The position numbers were made by a program, and so were the translations under genes. From Bathynomus jamesi (taxonomy: Eukaryota; Arthropoda; Malacostraca; Isopoda; Cirolanidae), in the NCBI GenBank assembly GCA_023014485.1, contig JAJOZX010012212.1, positions 1-64,000 on the forward strand: DNA of 64,000 nt, given 5' to 3'. Below the pieces are notes generated by a model. That model had not been told where the DNA came from and ran no database searches. It worked only from the letters and a program-made list of their open reading frames with translations. Below, piece by piece: positions 12,304-22,279 of this stretch (within the stretch, counting starts at the first letter, position 1; each line of letters opens with the position of its first letter).

Positions 12304-13275
12304 ATAAAAGAAGAAAATAAGTCAAACCTTAATGATGGCGTTATCAGGGATTTGAACTTGCAGTGTGACGACGTGTACTGCATTTCAAGCATGAATGCGA
12401 GGGAAGGACCCTAACAAAACCACATTCATTTAATGATCACCAGTAGGTATTTTATATAGTAATGGGTTGCTTAAGGGTTTGTGCAATTCTTCTAAAATTA
12501 TCGCACACATTAGTAATGAAGGCAAAGAAGATTTTCATTATGACAATATTAAAATAAGATATGAGTTTCAAACGAAAATACATCAACAGATACATTTTTT
12601 CGTTTTCTGTTCACGTAATTAACAAATTTGAGGTAAAAACGAAATAAATAAGCCTATTATAAACCCATTTCGTACTAAGTGGACATTTTGGCATAAGTTA
12701 TCAAACGGAGATAAAAAAAAATAATAAGCCTATTGTAGAAGTAGTTATGTAAGCTGCCTTAAAGGTTACCACCGACATGTTCGGTATCCCAAATGTTTGC
12801 CAACCACAGGTTGCACCTCACTGAAAATAACTTGTGGGTACAATATACTTAAAGCAGAGTTCAAAACTCCCCAAAAACAAAGGTTCAAACATATGTCAAT
12901 TCAATTAAAAATGTAAAGAATAACTAATCTAAAAATCAACTTATTAAAGATATTGAAATAACTGCACGTTTGTATCTGTTCAAAAATATTATCTGAACTC
13001 GAGTTATCATAAATGTATTCGTTTATTCTGATTAATTTTAAGATTTATTTAAAAATACTTTTTTTCTATTGATAAACTTTACATTTAATTTCCTTTTTGG
13101 AAAACAAAATAGAATTGTAATCAGTGAAAAAGATTAAGAATAATTTTAATGTTTAGAAGTGATTAAGAGATAATTAAAAAGTATTCTTTCATATCGGAAA
13201 CCGACTCATGGTGGCTATTTCGATGTCCGAGCATAGGTTCACTTCTTGAAAAAGAAATGAGAGAGAATGTCTTAC

Positions 13276-13306
13276 CAATAAGGGTCAGCAGAAGGAGGAC
13301 CTTCAT
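13276..13306 (-). CDS. Possible first coding exon with signal peptide
   Basis: On the minus strand an ATG with A at -3 opens a 31-nt segment encoding MKVLLLLTLIG, the start of a typical secretory signal peptide, and is followed exactly by a strong donor, G|GTAAGA. Short signal-peptide first exons like this are common in arthropod secreted and cuticle proteins. I found no partner exon downstream (toward lower coordinates, 12300-13270), so this could be chance. It lies next to an 11-bp stem hairpin at 13356-13386 and a (TA)n tract. Confidence 0.25.
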
Positions 13307-13461
13307 CGTCTAAATTCTTCAGTTTCTTCAGGAGTGGAAGAAAAGAATGATCAGTGAAAATCTTTCGACTGGAGATTTTCACTGACGCCTTAAATAATGG
13401 CAAGCGTAGTGGGTTTCTGGGGGTGGAGAAAGGATAAAGTTTTGCAGGCGTAAGCAACAGT

Positions 13462-13488
13462 AATATATATATATATATATATATATAT
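13462..13488. repeat. (TA)n microsatellite
   Basis: An uninterrupted TA repeat of about 27 bp. Confidence 0.9.
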
Positions 13489-13621
13489 GTGTTGAATTGT
13501 ATATTCTTTATGCCGTTTTTTATGCAAATGAAGTAAAAAAAATAAGACATTTAATACCTACAAATATTAAATTTAAGATACACCGAACATTTGGGCATGA
13601 TCGGCTACTAATAAATAATAA

Positions 13622-14171
13622 GGTATTTACGTATTATCGGACTACCAAACTGTTTATTATGTATTTTGCTCTCGTCATTTTCGTTTAAACTAAAAAATAT
13701 CACAACTTAACCTAACCAATCATCAAGGGCGTACAGTTGACCTAACCGGGCATTCAGTTAACCTAACCGGGCATTCAGTTGACCTAGCCGGGCATTTCAA
13801 GGTCAATCACAAGTACAACTTCATTGACCCCGACACGGGAGCGCTCACACAACGCATTGAGAGGATTTGGGGGTCAGCGAAATGGAGGAATAAGACACCG
13901 TGGGACTGCCCGCCCTCACGAAAAGAGCAGAAGATATTAGGTGAAATAACCAATATTAACCTGTTAGGTTAATTGAATGCCCGGTTAGGTCAACTGAATG
14001 CCCGGTTAGGTCAACTGAATGCCCAGTTAGGTCAACTGAATGCCCGGTTAGGTCAACTGTACGCTCGGTTAGGTCAACTACGCCCTTGATGATTGGTTAG
14101 GTTAAGTTGTGATATTTTCGTTAGTCTAAACGGAAATGACGTTTTGGTAGTCCCGATAATACGTAAGTACC
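13622..14171. mobile_element. Foldback element with tandem-repeat inverted termini, Merlin-like
   Basis: A 550-bp element whose ends are inverted copies (GGTATTTACGTATTATCGG at the left, its mirror ending TACC at 14171). Inside each arm is a run of about 21-bp repeats of the type GGTTAGGTCAACTGAATGCC: about three on the left (13725-13795) and five on the right (13967-14085). The flanks are TAA-rich, so a target duplication cannot be read with confidence. The core at 13796-13930 encodes a piece of a transposase. Confidence 0.65.
13796..13930 (+). pseudogene. Transposase C-terminal fragment, Merlin/IS1595-like
   Basis: One open frame reads NHKYNFIDPDTGA, then TQRIERIWGSAKWR. This matches the pattern NHS..FVDP.TGAHTQ.IE..W of DDE transposases of the Merlin/IS1595 group, with the Glu in QRIER at the catalytic position. 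Only about 45 codons survive between the repeat arms. The identification rests on this one motif block. Confidence 0.55.
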
Positions 14172-14266
14172 ATAATAATAATAATAATAATAATAATACT
14201 CCTAATGACGTTTTTAGAGTTCTTTTCAATTTTGCACATTTGTATTAATAATAAATTATTATTTTT

Positions 14267-14453
14267 GGATCACTTGAAGATCCGTCACCCGGCCTTTTTT
14301 GGTTAGCTAACGAAAATATCACGACCTAACCTAACCACTCGTGAAGGGCGTACAGTTGACCTAACGATTCGTTAGGTTAGGTCGTGATATTTTCGTTAGT
14401 TAGCTTTATAAAGCTAACTAAAAAGGCTGGGGTGACGGATCTTCAGGTGATCC
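14267..14453. mobile_element. Short foldback MITE related to the 13.6-14.2 kb element
   Basis: A 187-bp element, almost all inverted repeat: GGATCACTTGAAGATCCGTC at the left against its mirror ending at 14453. It shares the internal sequences ATATCACGACCTAACC and GGCGTACAGTTGACCTAAC with the larger element 100 bp upstream, so the two are related. TATTTTT occurs just outside both ends and may be a target duplication. Confidence 0.55.
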
Positions 14454-14700
14454 CTATTTTTAAATGTAGAAGTATGTAAGCATATGCTGAACAACAAACC
14501 AAGAGAGATATAATAGCCTACTTGCATCCAGTCAACAGATGAAATTATGTATACAATTTACAATTCTTATTTAACATTTAAGTCTAAAATTTCAATAAAA
14601 ATTAAAACTTTGGTCCAGAATCGTTTAGGAAAAATGAAATTGGGGCCTCTTTAATTTATAAACAAGTCCAAATTAAAAATCTTTTAAATGCATTAGAATG

Positions 14701-14764
14701 AAAAGATTACTACTACTACTACTACTGCTACTACTACTACTGCTACTACTAATAATAATAATAA
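14701..14764. repeat. ACT/AAT trinucleotide microsatellite
   Basis: Runs of CTA/CTG and then AAT triplets. They read as poly-Leu/Ile in one frame but have no coding character. A (TAA)n run also lies at 14172-14198. Confidence 0.85.
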
Positions 14765-15135
14765 TCTATACTATAATAAGAGCTGTCCGTCTGTCCGTCA
14801 CACTTTCAGAAATTGTGAGAAAAAAACTCAGAAATTGTGAGAAAAAAATTCAGAAATTGTATTACGGGCGGCAATGTGAAACTCAAGATTTTCATGACTG
14901 TTCTTTTCTGTAGTTTAGCAATGGGGGAAGGGTGGGGGTGGGGGTAATGGGGGATGGGTGGGGGGTAATGGGGGAGGGGGTTAGCTCCAAGTTGCATGAA
15001 TGGGGGTGAGGAGGTTTTGGGAGATACCAGATTCAGAAATGTTGACACAATGTGAAGCTCAAAATTTTCACGGCTGGTTCTTTTTTTGTAGTTTAGCCTG
15101 TCTAACCGTCAGCGAAGCGGCGGGAACTGTACTAG
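14765..15135 (+). mobile_element. Non-autonomous Helitron-like element
   Basis: Starts TCTATACTATAATAAG and ends ...GGGAACTGTACTAG, followed by T. It is inserted between A and T of a TAA repeat, the Helitron target preference. A GC-rich foldable stretch (CCGTCAGCGAAGCGG, 15107-15121) precedes the CTAG end. The interior includes a segment (ATTACGGGCGGCAATGTGAA, inverted) shared with the larger Helitrons at 34 and 41 kb, plus G-rich GGGTAATGGGGG repeats. No protein is encoded. Confidence 0.7.
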
Positions 15136-15347
15136 TAATAATAATAATATAATAATTAAAACAATTATTATAATTCGAAAAGACTTTTGTACACAATTTA
15201 GAGAAGGAAAAATCATTTTGAAAATTAAACTAAAATAATGTCTACCATTTCATTTGTAATGGGGATGATGTAACTCTTAAACTGGGTATACAACTTATAC
15301 CCTTCATTTAAAAATGGTTCAACGTAAGAACAGACATAGTTACATAC

Positions 15348-15864
15348 AAAGGCGGCACCCGGGCCTCAAAAAGGACCGACGGTCCCGTCCTGCCTCAAAA
15401 CTGGACCGACGGTCCCGGTCACGGTCCTTTCTGAAGATAGGACCTTGGAACGACTCGGTCCTCGGTCCTTATATATAATATAAGTGAAAATTTGATTAAA
15501 ATGAAAAATGAAATTAAAGACACCGGAAATCTTTAATTTTATTAACGTAAATTATAATTAATACAATACATAAATGATGAAAAAAAGTTATTAAGTTAAA
15601 TGCTTGAGTTTCCCTTCAAGAAGACTAGCATTTCAAAATGGCTGTCACTGAGCCCTGACCTTTTCGGCTTGAGGACGTCCTTCAAATAATCACTAAACAC
15701 ACTAAAATCACTAAAAAAGACCGTCCGGAATTGCTTAAAAATGGACCGTCGCTCCTCATTTCGATCCTCACTGAGAAAAGGACCGACTTTCCCGCTCACG
15801 GTCCTTAAAAAGGACCGAGTTCCTGGAGTTCGGTCCTTTTGGAACTCGGTCCTGCCCACCTTTG
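15348..15864. mobile_element. hAT MITE with exact 8-bp target duplication
   Basis: The ends are CAAAGGCGGCACCCGGG at the left and, inverted, CAAAGGTGGGCAGGACC at the right. Both are flanked by the same 8 bp GTTACATA (15340-15347 and 15865-15872), the hAT hallmark. The subterminal regions are packed with GGACCG/CGGTCC motifs on both strands, probable transposase-binding repeats. The element is 517 bp and keeps only the last transposase codons. Confidence 0.85.
15596..15700 (-). pseudogene. hAT transposase C-terminal remnant
   Basis: The end of an open frame reads LKPKRSGLSDSHFEMLVFLKGN, which matches the C-terminal end of hAT dimerisation domains (RS.LSDE.FE.L.FL). It lies inside the 517-bp MITE on the minus strand, so the MITE derives from an autonomous hAT by internal deletion that spared this end. 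The upstream codons of the open frame are subterminal repeat sequence, not protein. Confidence 0.65.
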
Positions 15865-16621
15865 GTTACATATACGAACATATTAAACTCAAACATTAGA
15901 ACACCTCAATAACATTTCAAACACCTTTAAAATTCTAGTCAAAACTAATGTTTGTTATTAACTTATTACTAATGTCTACTATGTCTACTATTACTAATGT
16001 CTGCGACCTATAGCTGAGTTATTACTTATCAGAAAACATAAATTTAATGAAATGTTGAACGATTAAAAAAAAAAAAATGCCATTTTGGTGAAAGATATTT
16101 AAATTTTTGTAGCTCATCTCAAATTTTGGAGTTTTTTTTTTTTAATTTAACTGTAAATTCAAATTTTATATTTTGGCCAATTCAAAAGTTTGAATTTTTA
16201 TAATCTTCACTTGAAGTCGTATCAGAGCGTCACCATCTAAATTTTATACTCTATTATTTTCATTTTTATAAAGTTTTATACTTAAGTATAATACTTAAAT
16301 CACTTCCTTCATAATGTTTGTCGTAAGCGGACGAAACGTTGGGTTATTTAATAAGCAAATCTGTCTCTTTGCTCTACCTAAAATTAATCTTAAATCAATT
16401 TCCTTAGAAACAAAAGAAGATTTAGAAAATTGGCGATGGTATCTCAACCCTATAAAAATACGACCTATGTATTCTGTTTAGAATAACAATAATGGCCTGA
16501 TGAATACCTTAGAATAAGCCGAAAGTTTGTGAATGCAAAAAGCCATTATTTACATTCTCTTTTTATTATTCCTTTAATTGAACATCTCGTAGCTGAGAAT
16601 ATCCGCTTCGCAACAATGTTG

Positions 16622-19600
16622 TCAGGGCCGTTTCTAGCCATTAGGGGGCCCTAAGCAGTATACCCATTTGAGGCCCCACCCCTCCATCCACCAACTCACG
16701 CTTTACTACATCACCTCAGCACACACATACAAAAATGGCTGTGTTAATAAAAAACATTATGAAACAATTTTAATGAAACATTTATGTCCAAAACAACAAA
16801 TATGTACTTTCAGGAGACAAACAAAAAAAATACTCTTCATGAAATTCCTGAAAATTAGCTTACACATTATTCAGAATAAATGACAGAACTATGTATAAAA
16901 AATAATGCAATTATCAACTACCAAACAATTACTAACTCTACGATACAATCGTGTAATAGCTAACAGTTATACAGAACAGTTTGTATCTTCAAAATTTTTG
17001 CCTCCTAGATTTTTTCTGGGCGAAATCATCAATAACATCATATGAAATCTCCCTGCCAACGTCCTGGGTGATGCTTATGATGCTAAGGCCACTGAGGCGA
17101 TCCTGCCCCATTGATGATCTGAGGTAGTTCTTGATTAGCTTCATCTTAGAGAAGCTCCTCTCGGCTGACGCTACTGTCACAGGTAGAGTGCAGGCAATTC
17201 TTAATGCAACCCAGAGATTGAGTATAGTTCCTCCAGTTCCTTCTGATGAATGAAGGAGAGAAGCTCCAATGCAGTCATGTTGTGTGAAGGTAAAGTCGGC
17301 AAGTTCTTAATTTCGAGGGCCAGTTCTCTTCCATCAATGTCAGAGCCAACTCCAGAGCTCAGTATCTTAGGGCGCTTTTCACACTTGCAGGACAAGTCTT
17401 GTTCATTGTGGTGAAGTTTAGGAGAACCCCAAATATGTCCCTCACATCATCTAATGTCTTGAATCTCTCATTTATTGACCCGATGGCACAATCCAACACC
17501 ACATTGAAAAATTTGACTTCCAGCCTCTTTAAGGCTTCTGTAAATGGTTCGTCAGGAGCTTCGTAAGCAAAGTGCTTTTTTTGTGGATCTGAGCCTCTTC
17601 TCCTTCAGCACAGCCTCTACATTCATTTCCTCACATATGTCCCTAGCTACGACTTGTGCTGCAACAAAACCTGTGTTTCTGTAGCTGGTGAGTGAGTCTT
17701 TTGTTTTTGTGACGAGGTTGACTGCCACATCAAACTGCATTGTAGGAGACTGCAGAAGTTTGCTCACATGGTTAACTGCATGAAGAATGTCATACCATAC
17801 TACTGTGCAAATCTGAAAGCGATAAGACCCTACCTCCTCTGCAAGTGCTTGTGCTTCAGTCCTGGCTATGACATCTGTGGCATTGTTTCTGACTTCCAAC
17901 AGGGCCTCTCTGATGTTGTGGCTCTGGTATCGCACAGCCTCAATGCTCTTAAGCCGGCTCTCCCACCTGGTTTCACTCCAAGACTTGAGTGTTTGTTCAC
18001 GTGCTTCTTTAGGATTGTCCATCTCTGTGTAGCTGCTGCAAAAAGGTTGTACAATTTTTGTACGTTGCCAAGAAGCTGATGGCATCTGTGGAAGCTTTAG
18101 CTGCATCAGCCACTACAAGATTCAGAGTGTGAGCCCCACATGGAACATATTGTAGAGTGCACGACAGTTCTTCTCTAATAACCTTGCCTGAACACCTTTG
18201 TTCTTGCCCTTCATGTTCGCTCCGTTGTCATATGACTGTCCTCTGCAGTCATCAAAGTGAATATTCAGTTCATCTAGTCTCTTCAGAATCAGAACTGATA
18301 AACCCAGGCCTGTACTTTCTGAAGCCTCAAGAAAGCCCAAGAAGTATTCTTTTATTTCTGGTACTTCACCCATTTTAACAGTTCTGATAATAATCGACAT
18401 CTGTTCTTGGTGGCTTATGTCTTGAGTGCAGTCTAAAATGAGTGAGTAATATTTAGCTTGTTTTATTTCTGCAACAATGGCATCCAAGATCTTCCCACTA
18501 ATGGACCCAATGAGCTCATTTTGAATGATGTTTCCTAGGTAACTTGAATGACTATATTGGCCACTTTCGACTCTGCTGATGTGTTGTTTCATCACTTGAC
18601 CAAATTTGGAGCAGCTCAACCTCCTTCAAGAAGTTGCCATTGTCTCGATTGTACAATGTAGAGGAAGATCCCCTGAAAGCAAAGTTTCTCTCTGCCAGTG
18701 ATTGGATTATACTTACAAGACGTGTGAGAACATCTCGCCAGCGTCTTCGCTCTACCTCCATTAATGACATTTCAGTTTGGTCAATGGTCCTCCCAGTTTT
18801 TAGCTGCAGTTCCAGATCCTTCCATGTTATCTGCATGTTCTGAACTATTTTCATGGCCTTTCAGAAGCGAACCAACGTTTATCCAGTCTGAAAGTCCATC
18901 CGTAATTAGTTTGTACGACTTCCTTGAAAACAACTTGCAGCAGAAGCAATAAAGAGCATCATTCCTTCTAGAGTACATCAGCCAGCTTCGCTTTATTTTT
19001 TCCCCATTAATTAATGTTCTGTACATGTAATGGTGATGAACGCTTCTACCGTCCTCTCTTTTAAGGAATGTGAAATCTGGACTGATTTGAAATGGTCCTC
19101 GAGACACCTGATCTGTCTTCAAGGCATCTGACAGAACAACTGGCCAGTCATACAGATCAAGCGGTGGAGCAGATCTTGGTTCTTGTTGCTCAGTAGAAAT
19201 GCCTGTGTGTGGTGTTTGAAGCTGAACAGAAGATGGGCCACTTGTTGGTTCATCAGGCTCTACTTGTACTGGTGTTTCAGGTTGCATAGAGGATGGTCCT
19301 GCTGTTGGCTCATGATGCTCATCAGGCTTTGCTGAGGATGGCTTTTCCAAATATTTCAGTAGTGCTCCTGAGAAGAACATAACATTACATATTCTGTTAA
19401 TTTTTGCTAAAAACTCTTTCTTATCTTGTTTGATAATTGATCTGTGTGAACAGAATTTGAGTGATGTGATCCATTAAATTTCACATTTCGAAATATTATA
19501 AACATTACAGAGACTAGCTTACTCTACACGATTCCTGAGCACTTGCCTAGCTTGATGGCCTACCTAACCTAGTTGCCTGAACTGTAATCATAAGAATATA

Positions 19601-19760
19601 CAAGTGGCACATCTCACCTGTGCTACTGGAAGTTTCTCCTCCTCTATTTTCTTCTTTTTTCCGTTTTTCAGCTCCTGATGGATAATGTCGTTTCATTTTC
19701 CAAGATGCACGAAGTCACATCTAGTTAACCACAACTAATCTGCTAAATAATAATAATGAT
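16622..19760 (-). mobile_element. Decayed hAT transposon, DUF4371/ZMYM-like type
   Basis: The left end on the + strand (16623) reads CAGGGCCGTTTCTAGCC, a typical hAT terminus. The transposase gene runs on the minus strand from 19696 to 16989. I could not find the matching right terminus before the LINE that begins near 20100. The region 19740-20100 holds only AAT/GAT repeats and unassigned AT-rich DNA. Confidence 0.6.
16989..19696 (-). pseudogene. hAT transposase with one intron (frameshifted)
   Basis: Cut-and-paste transposase of the TTF-zinc-finger/DUF4371 type. Exon 1 (19696-19618) starts MKRHYPSGAEKRKKKENRG. It ends in a donor (CAG|GTGAG) in the same phase as the acceptor of exon 2 at 19367 (TTCTCAG|GAGCAC), removing 250 nt. 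Exon 2 has an acidic/Pro linker, a TTF-like finger (YCFCCKLFS, 18990-18940), the RNase H-like core (SLILDCTQDISHQEQMS; YDNGANMKGKNKGVQ) and the hAT dimerisation end (TVASAERSFSKMKLIKNYLRS, 17175-17115). Frameshifts near 18790, 18560, 18110, 17570 and 17190 break it. Total length if open would be about 800 residues, normal for the family. Confidence 0.8.
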
Positions 19761-20263
19761 AATGATGATGATAATAATAATTGTTGTTATAACTGTAACG
19801 CTAATCAAATACAATATATGAAAAAGAAAACTTCATCAACTTGAGTAGTCTAGGCATCATCATTCTGTTTGCATATACGTTTTTATGTTTCGTATTTATC
19901 AATTATTACGAAAGAAATCTTTTATAACTGAAGAAGCCTAATCATTTTCATTAATCAGTAAAGTAACATAAATATCATCAACTGTTGCCGCAATATAGAA
20001 GTCAACATCTTCCTTCCTTGACTAATCAATTTTAAAATTAGAAAGAGCCGTTTTGAGCAGAAAACAGATTTGTTTATAAAAAACCTCTGAACAGGTAGCT
20101 AGAACGTGAAAAAAGTGTTGGCAGCTGACGAGGAAGCTTCTAACAGTGGCTGCATCCTCCAGCGCGGGACACGTCAACGCGAAGAAGAGGCGACGTCAAA
20201 CCAAAACATCAACGCGATGGTGGCCAAACTTCCTCAAATCTCCGTGCAGCGGTCTGTCTACGG

Positions 20264-21178
20264 TTGGCCAGACTGGCAGTCGACGGCCTGTTGCGTGGCA
20301 CGGTCAGAGTGCCGATCGGCTCCCAGGGCCGGACCTATTCTCAGCGTGCTATTTTTTCAATTACAGGGAGCAATTGCGTGCTCCCCGAACTACTCTTATT
20401 CTTTGGCGACATTAAGACTAATCCAGGCCCCACTACAACTTACACATGTCACCATACACAAAGACATAGGCACAATAGCACCATGAGACACATACAGAAG
20501 TATAATATTAACATATTACAGTACAACGTAGATGGCCTCACAAACAAAATCATGCAGCTTAGGGAATTCGTACACAAACAAAACATTCACATAGCACTTA
20601 CACAAGAAACAAAACTAAAACGCACACACAAAACACTCACCATCCCTGACTTCACGGCGATCCGTCAAGATCGTACTGGGGGTAACGGGGTTGAACTCAT
20701 CACTTACATACGTAAAAGCATTAGCTACACTGATGCTACCCAAAACATTACAAACACAATCCAAGCAGATAACACGATAGAAATACAGGCAGTTAACATT
20801 AAAACACGCACAAAACACAACACCACACTAATCAACATTTACATCCCACCAGATAGTTCACCTCAGGTGCCAGCCAATTACAATCCACAATTACACAATC
20901 TGGCCTCTCTCACTAATGTCATCTTAGGAGGAGACTTCAACGCCAAAGACACTAGTTGGTACCTGCACAACCAAAGCAACACCAGAGGCGCCAACATAGC
21001 CACACAACTAAACAGCCTCTTCATTCTTAACAATACAGAAGAACACACACATACCACATCAAGCAGGATACTCAAACTCCTCCCCAGACATAACGCTCTG
21101 TTCCCCCTCACTAGCAACACCCACAATGGAGAACAGAAAAACAACTGTCATCAGACCACCTGCCCATCATCATTATAA
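20264..21178 (+). pseudogene. LINE endonuclease region with 2A-like motif
   Basis: The open frame of 304 codons begins with a hydrophobic leader (PELLLFFGDI) that ends in GDIKTNPGP (20405-20431). This resembles the 2A recoding motif D(V/I)ExNPGP, with Lys where Glu is usual; ribosomes skip the final Gly-Pro bond in such motifs. After it comes an APE endonuclease: ILQYNVDGLTNK, ALTQETKL, ITYIRKSI, IYIPPDSS, LGGDFNAKDTSW (catalytic GDFN). It ends by frameshift at 21178. Family knowledge: 2A motifs at the start of LINE proteins are known from trypanosome L1Tc and several invertebrate LINEs. Confidence 0.7.
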
Positions 21179-22279
21179 CACATTCTACACTCTGCCCCAA
21201 CAGCCTTAGGCACACTTACAGAAATTACAAGAAAGCTGATTGGGAACAGTTCAAAATACAGACTGAGGAACAATTCACCACATTAAACAGCACACCCATC
21301 ATAAACATCAATACAACACTCAAGACATTTAATCAGATCATCAATAATGCAAACAAATACATACCCAAGGGCAACATTAGGAAATACAACCCAAATTACA
21401 CTAGAGAAATAGCCCACCTCATAAGGCAACGTAACAACCTCAAATATAACACACAAACACCACACACAGAAGCCATAAAACCGCAGATACAACAGCTCAA
21501 CACAGAAATAAACAACAAACTCAAAGAAAAACAAACAAACATTCATGGAATTCATAACACTAAACCACTCCACAGATACATCCAGGCTATACAAGGCTAT
21601 AAACAGCATTACCCACTCTAACAGCGGCATTCACACCTCACACGCGGCTATCTGTCGCAGCCAAAATAATATCCCAACATACACACAACAAGCTAACATT
21701 CTAGTTAATCACTGCGCAAAGATAAGTCACTTAAACAGAGACAACAACCAGAAACACGCAGACAGACAAACAGCCAGACACAAGAAACCCTACAGACTCG
21801 ACACGACCATTACACCCTTCAATACAGACCAGACCACCAAGATCATCAAAAAGATTAAGAATTCGAAGGCTACTGGACCAGACAACATATCTAACATACA
21901 CCTTAAACACTTGGTTCCACAAGGAATACTAGCTCTCACAAATATCAGCACATATTCATACCAACACTATTATTCCTGACATATGGAAACAAGGTAAAAT
22001 TATTACACTACTCAAACCAAACAAAAATCCAACAGAACCAGCTTCCTCTAGACCCATTACTTTACTATGCACACCTTCCAAAGTAACAGACTAATCTTAC
22101 AAATCACCAACCCACACATTCCACTATCGCCTACTCAACATGGATTCAGACCTCACCACTCAACCACGACATTACTCACTAACCTCACGCAGCACATCAT
22201 GGATGGCATCAACTCCAGACGACCAGCTCAACGTACACTATTAGCAACAATAGACATTAGTAAAGCATTTGATGCTATC
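21179..22279 (+). pseudogene. LINE reverse transcriptase region (truncated by hAT insertion)
   Basis: Follows the endonuclease through frameshifts. Landmarks: the linker with AYNPNYTREI-like basic sequence near 21380, KNSKATGPDNISNIHLKHL near 21860-21910, PDIWKQGKIITLLKP near 21980, SSRPITLLC near 22050, QHGFRPHHSTTTLLTNL near 22140, and TIDISKAFDAI ending at 22279 (motif A, catalytic Asp). Motifs B and C are absent because the hAT-like element starts here. The continuation is not seen on the far side of that element. Confidence 0.75.

Larger units (their letters stand above)
20106..22279 (+). mobile_element. LINE with APE endonuclease and 2A-like leader (5' part)
   Basis: A non-LTR element with one ORF2-like gene, present up to the palm of the reverse transcriptase, where a hAT-like element begins at 22280. 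The same family occurs again at 60592-62220 on the opposite strand (shared DGINSRRPAQ and SKAFDAI at protein level). The base composition is C/A-rich on the sense strand, unlike its neighbours. Confidence 0.75.

Noticed and set aside
12335..12405. B-box-like GTTCAAATCCC on the minus strand, suggesting a tRNA
   Set aside because: The T stem does not pair and no acceptor or anticodon stem can be formed.
13725..14085. Possible telomere-like or CRISPR-like repeats (GGTTAGGTCAACTGAATGCC)
   Set aside because: They form the inverted arms of a foldback element.
14698..14913. Poly-leucine open frame
   Set aside because: Translation of a trinucleotide microsatellite at a Helitron edge.
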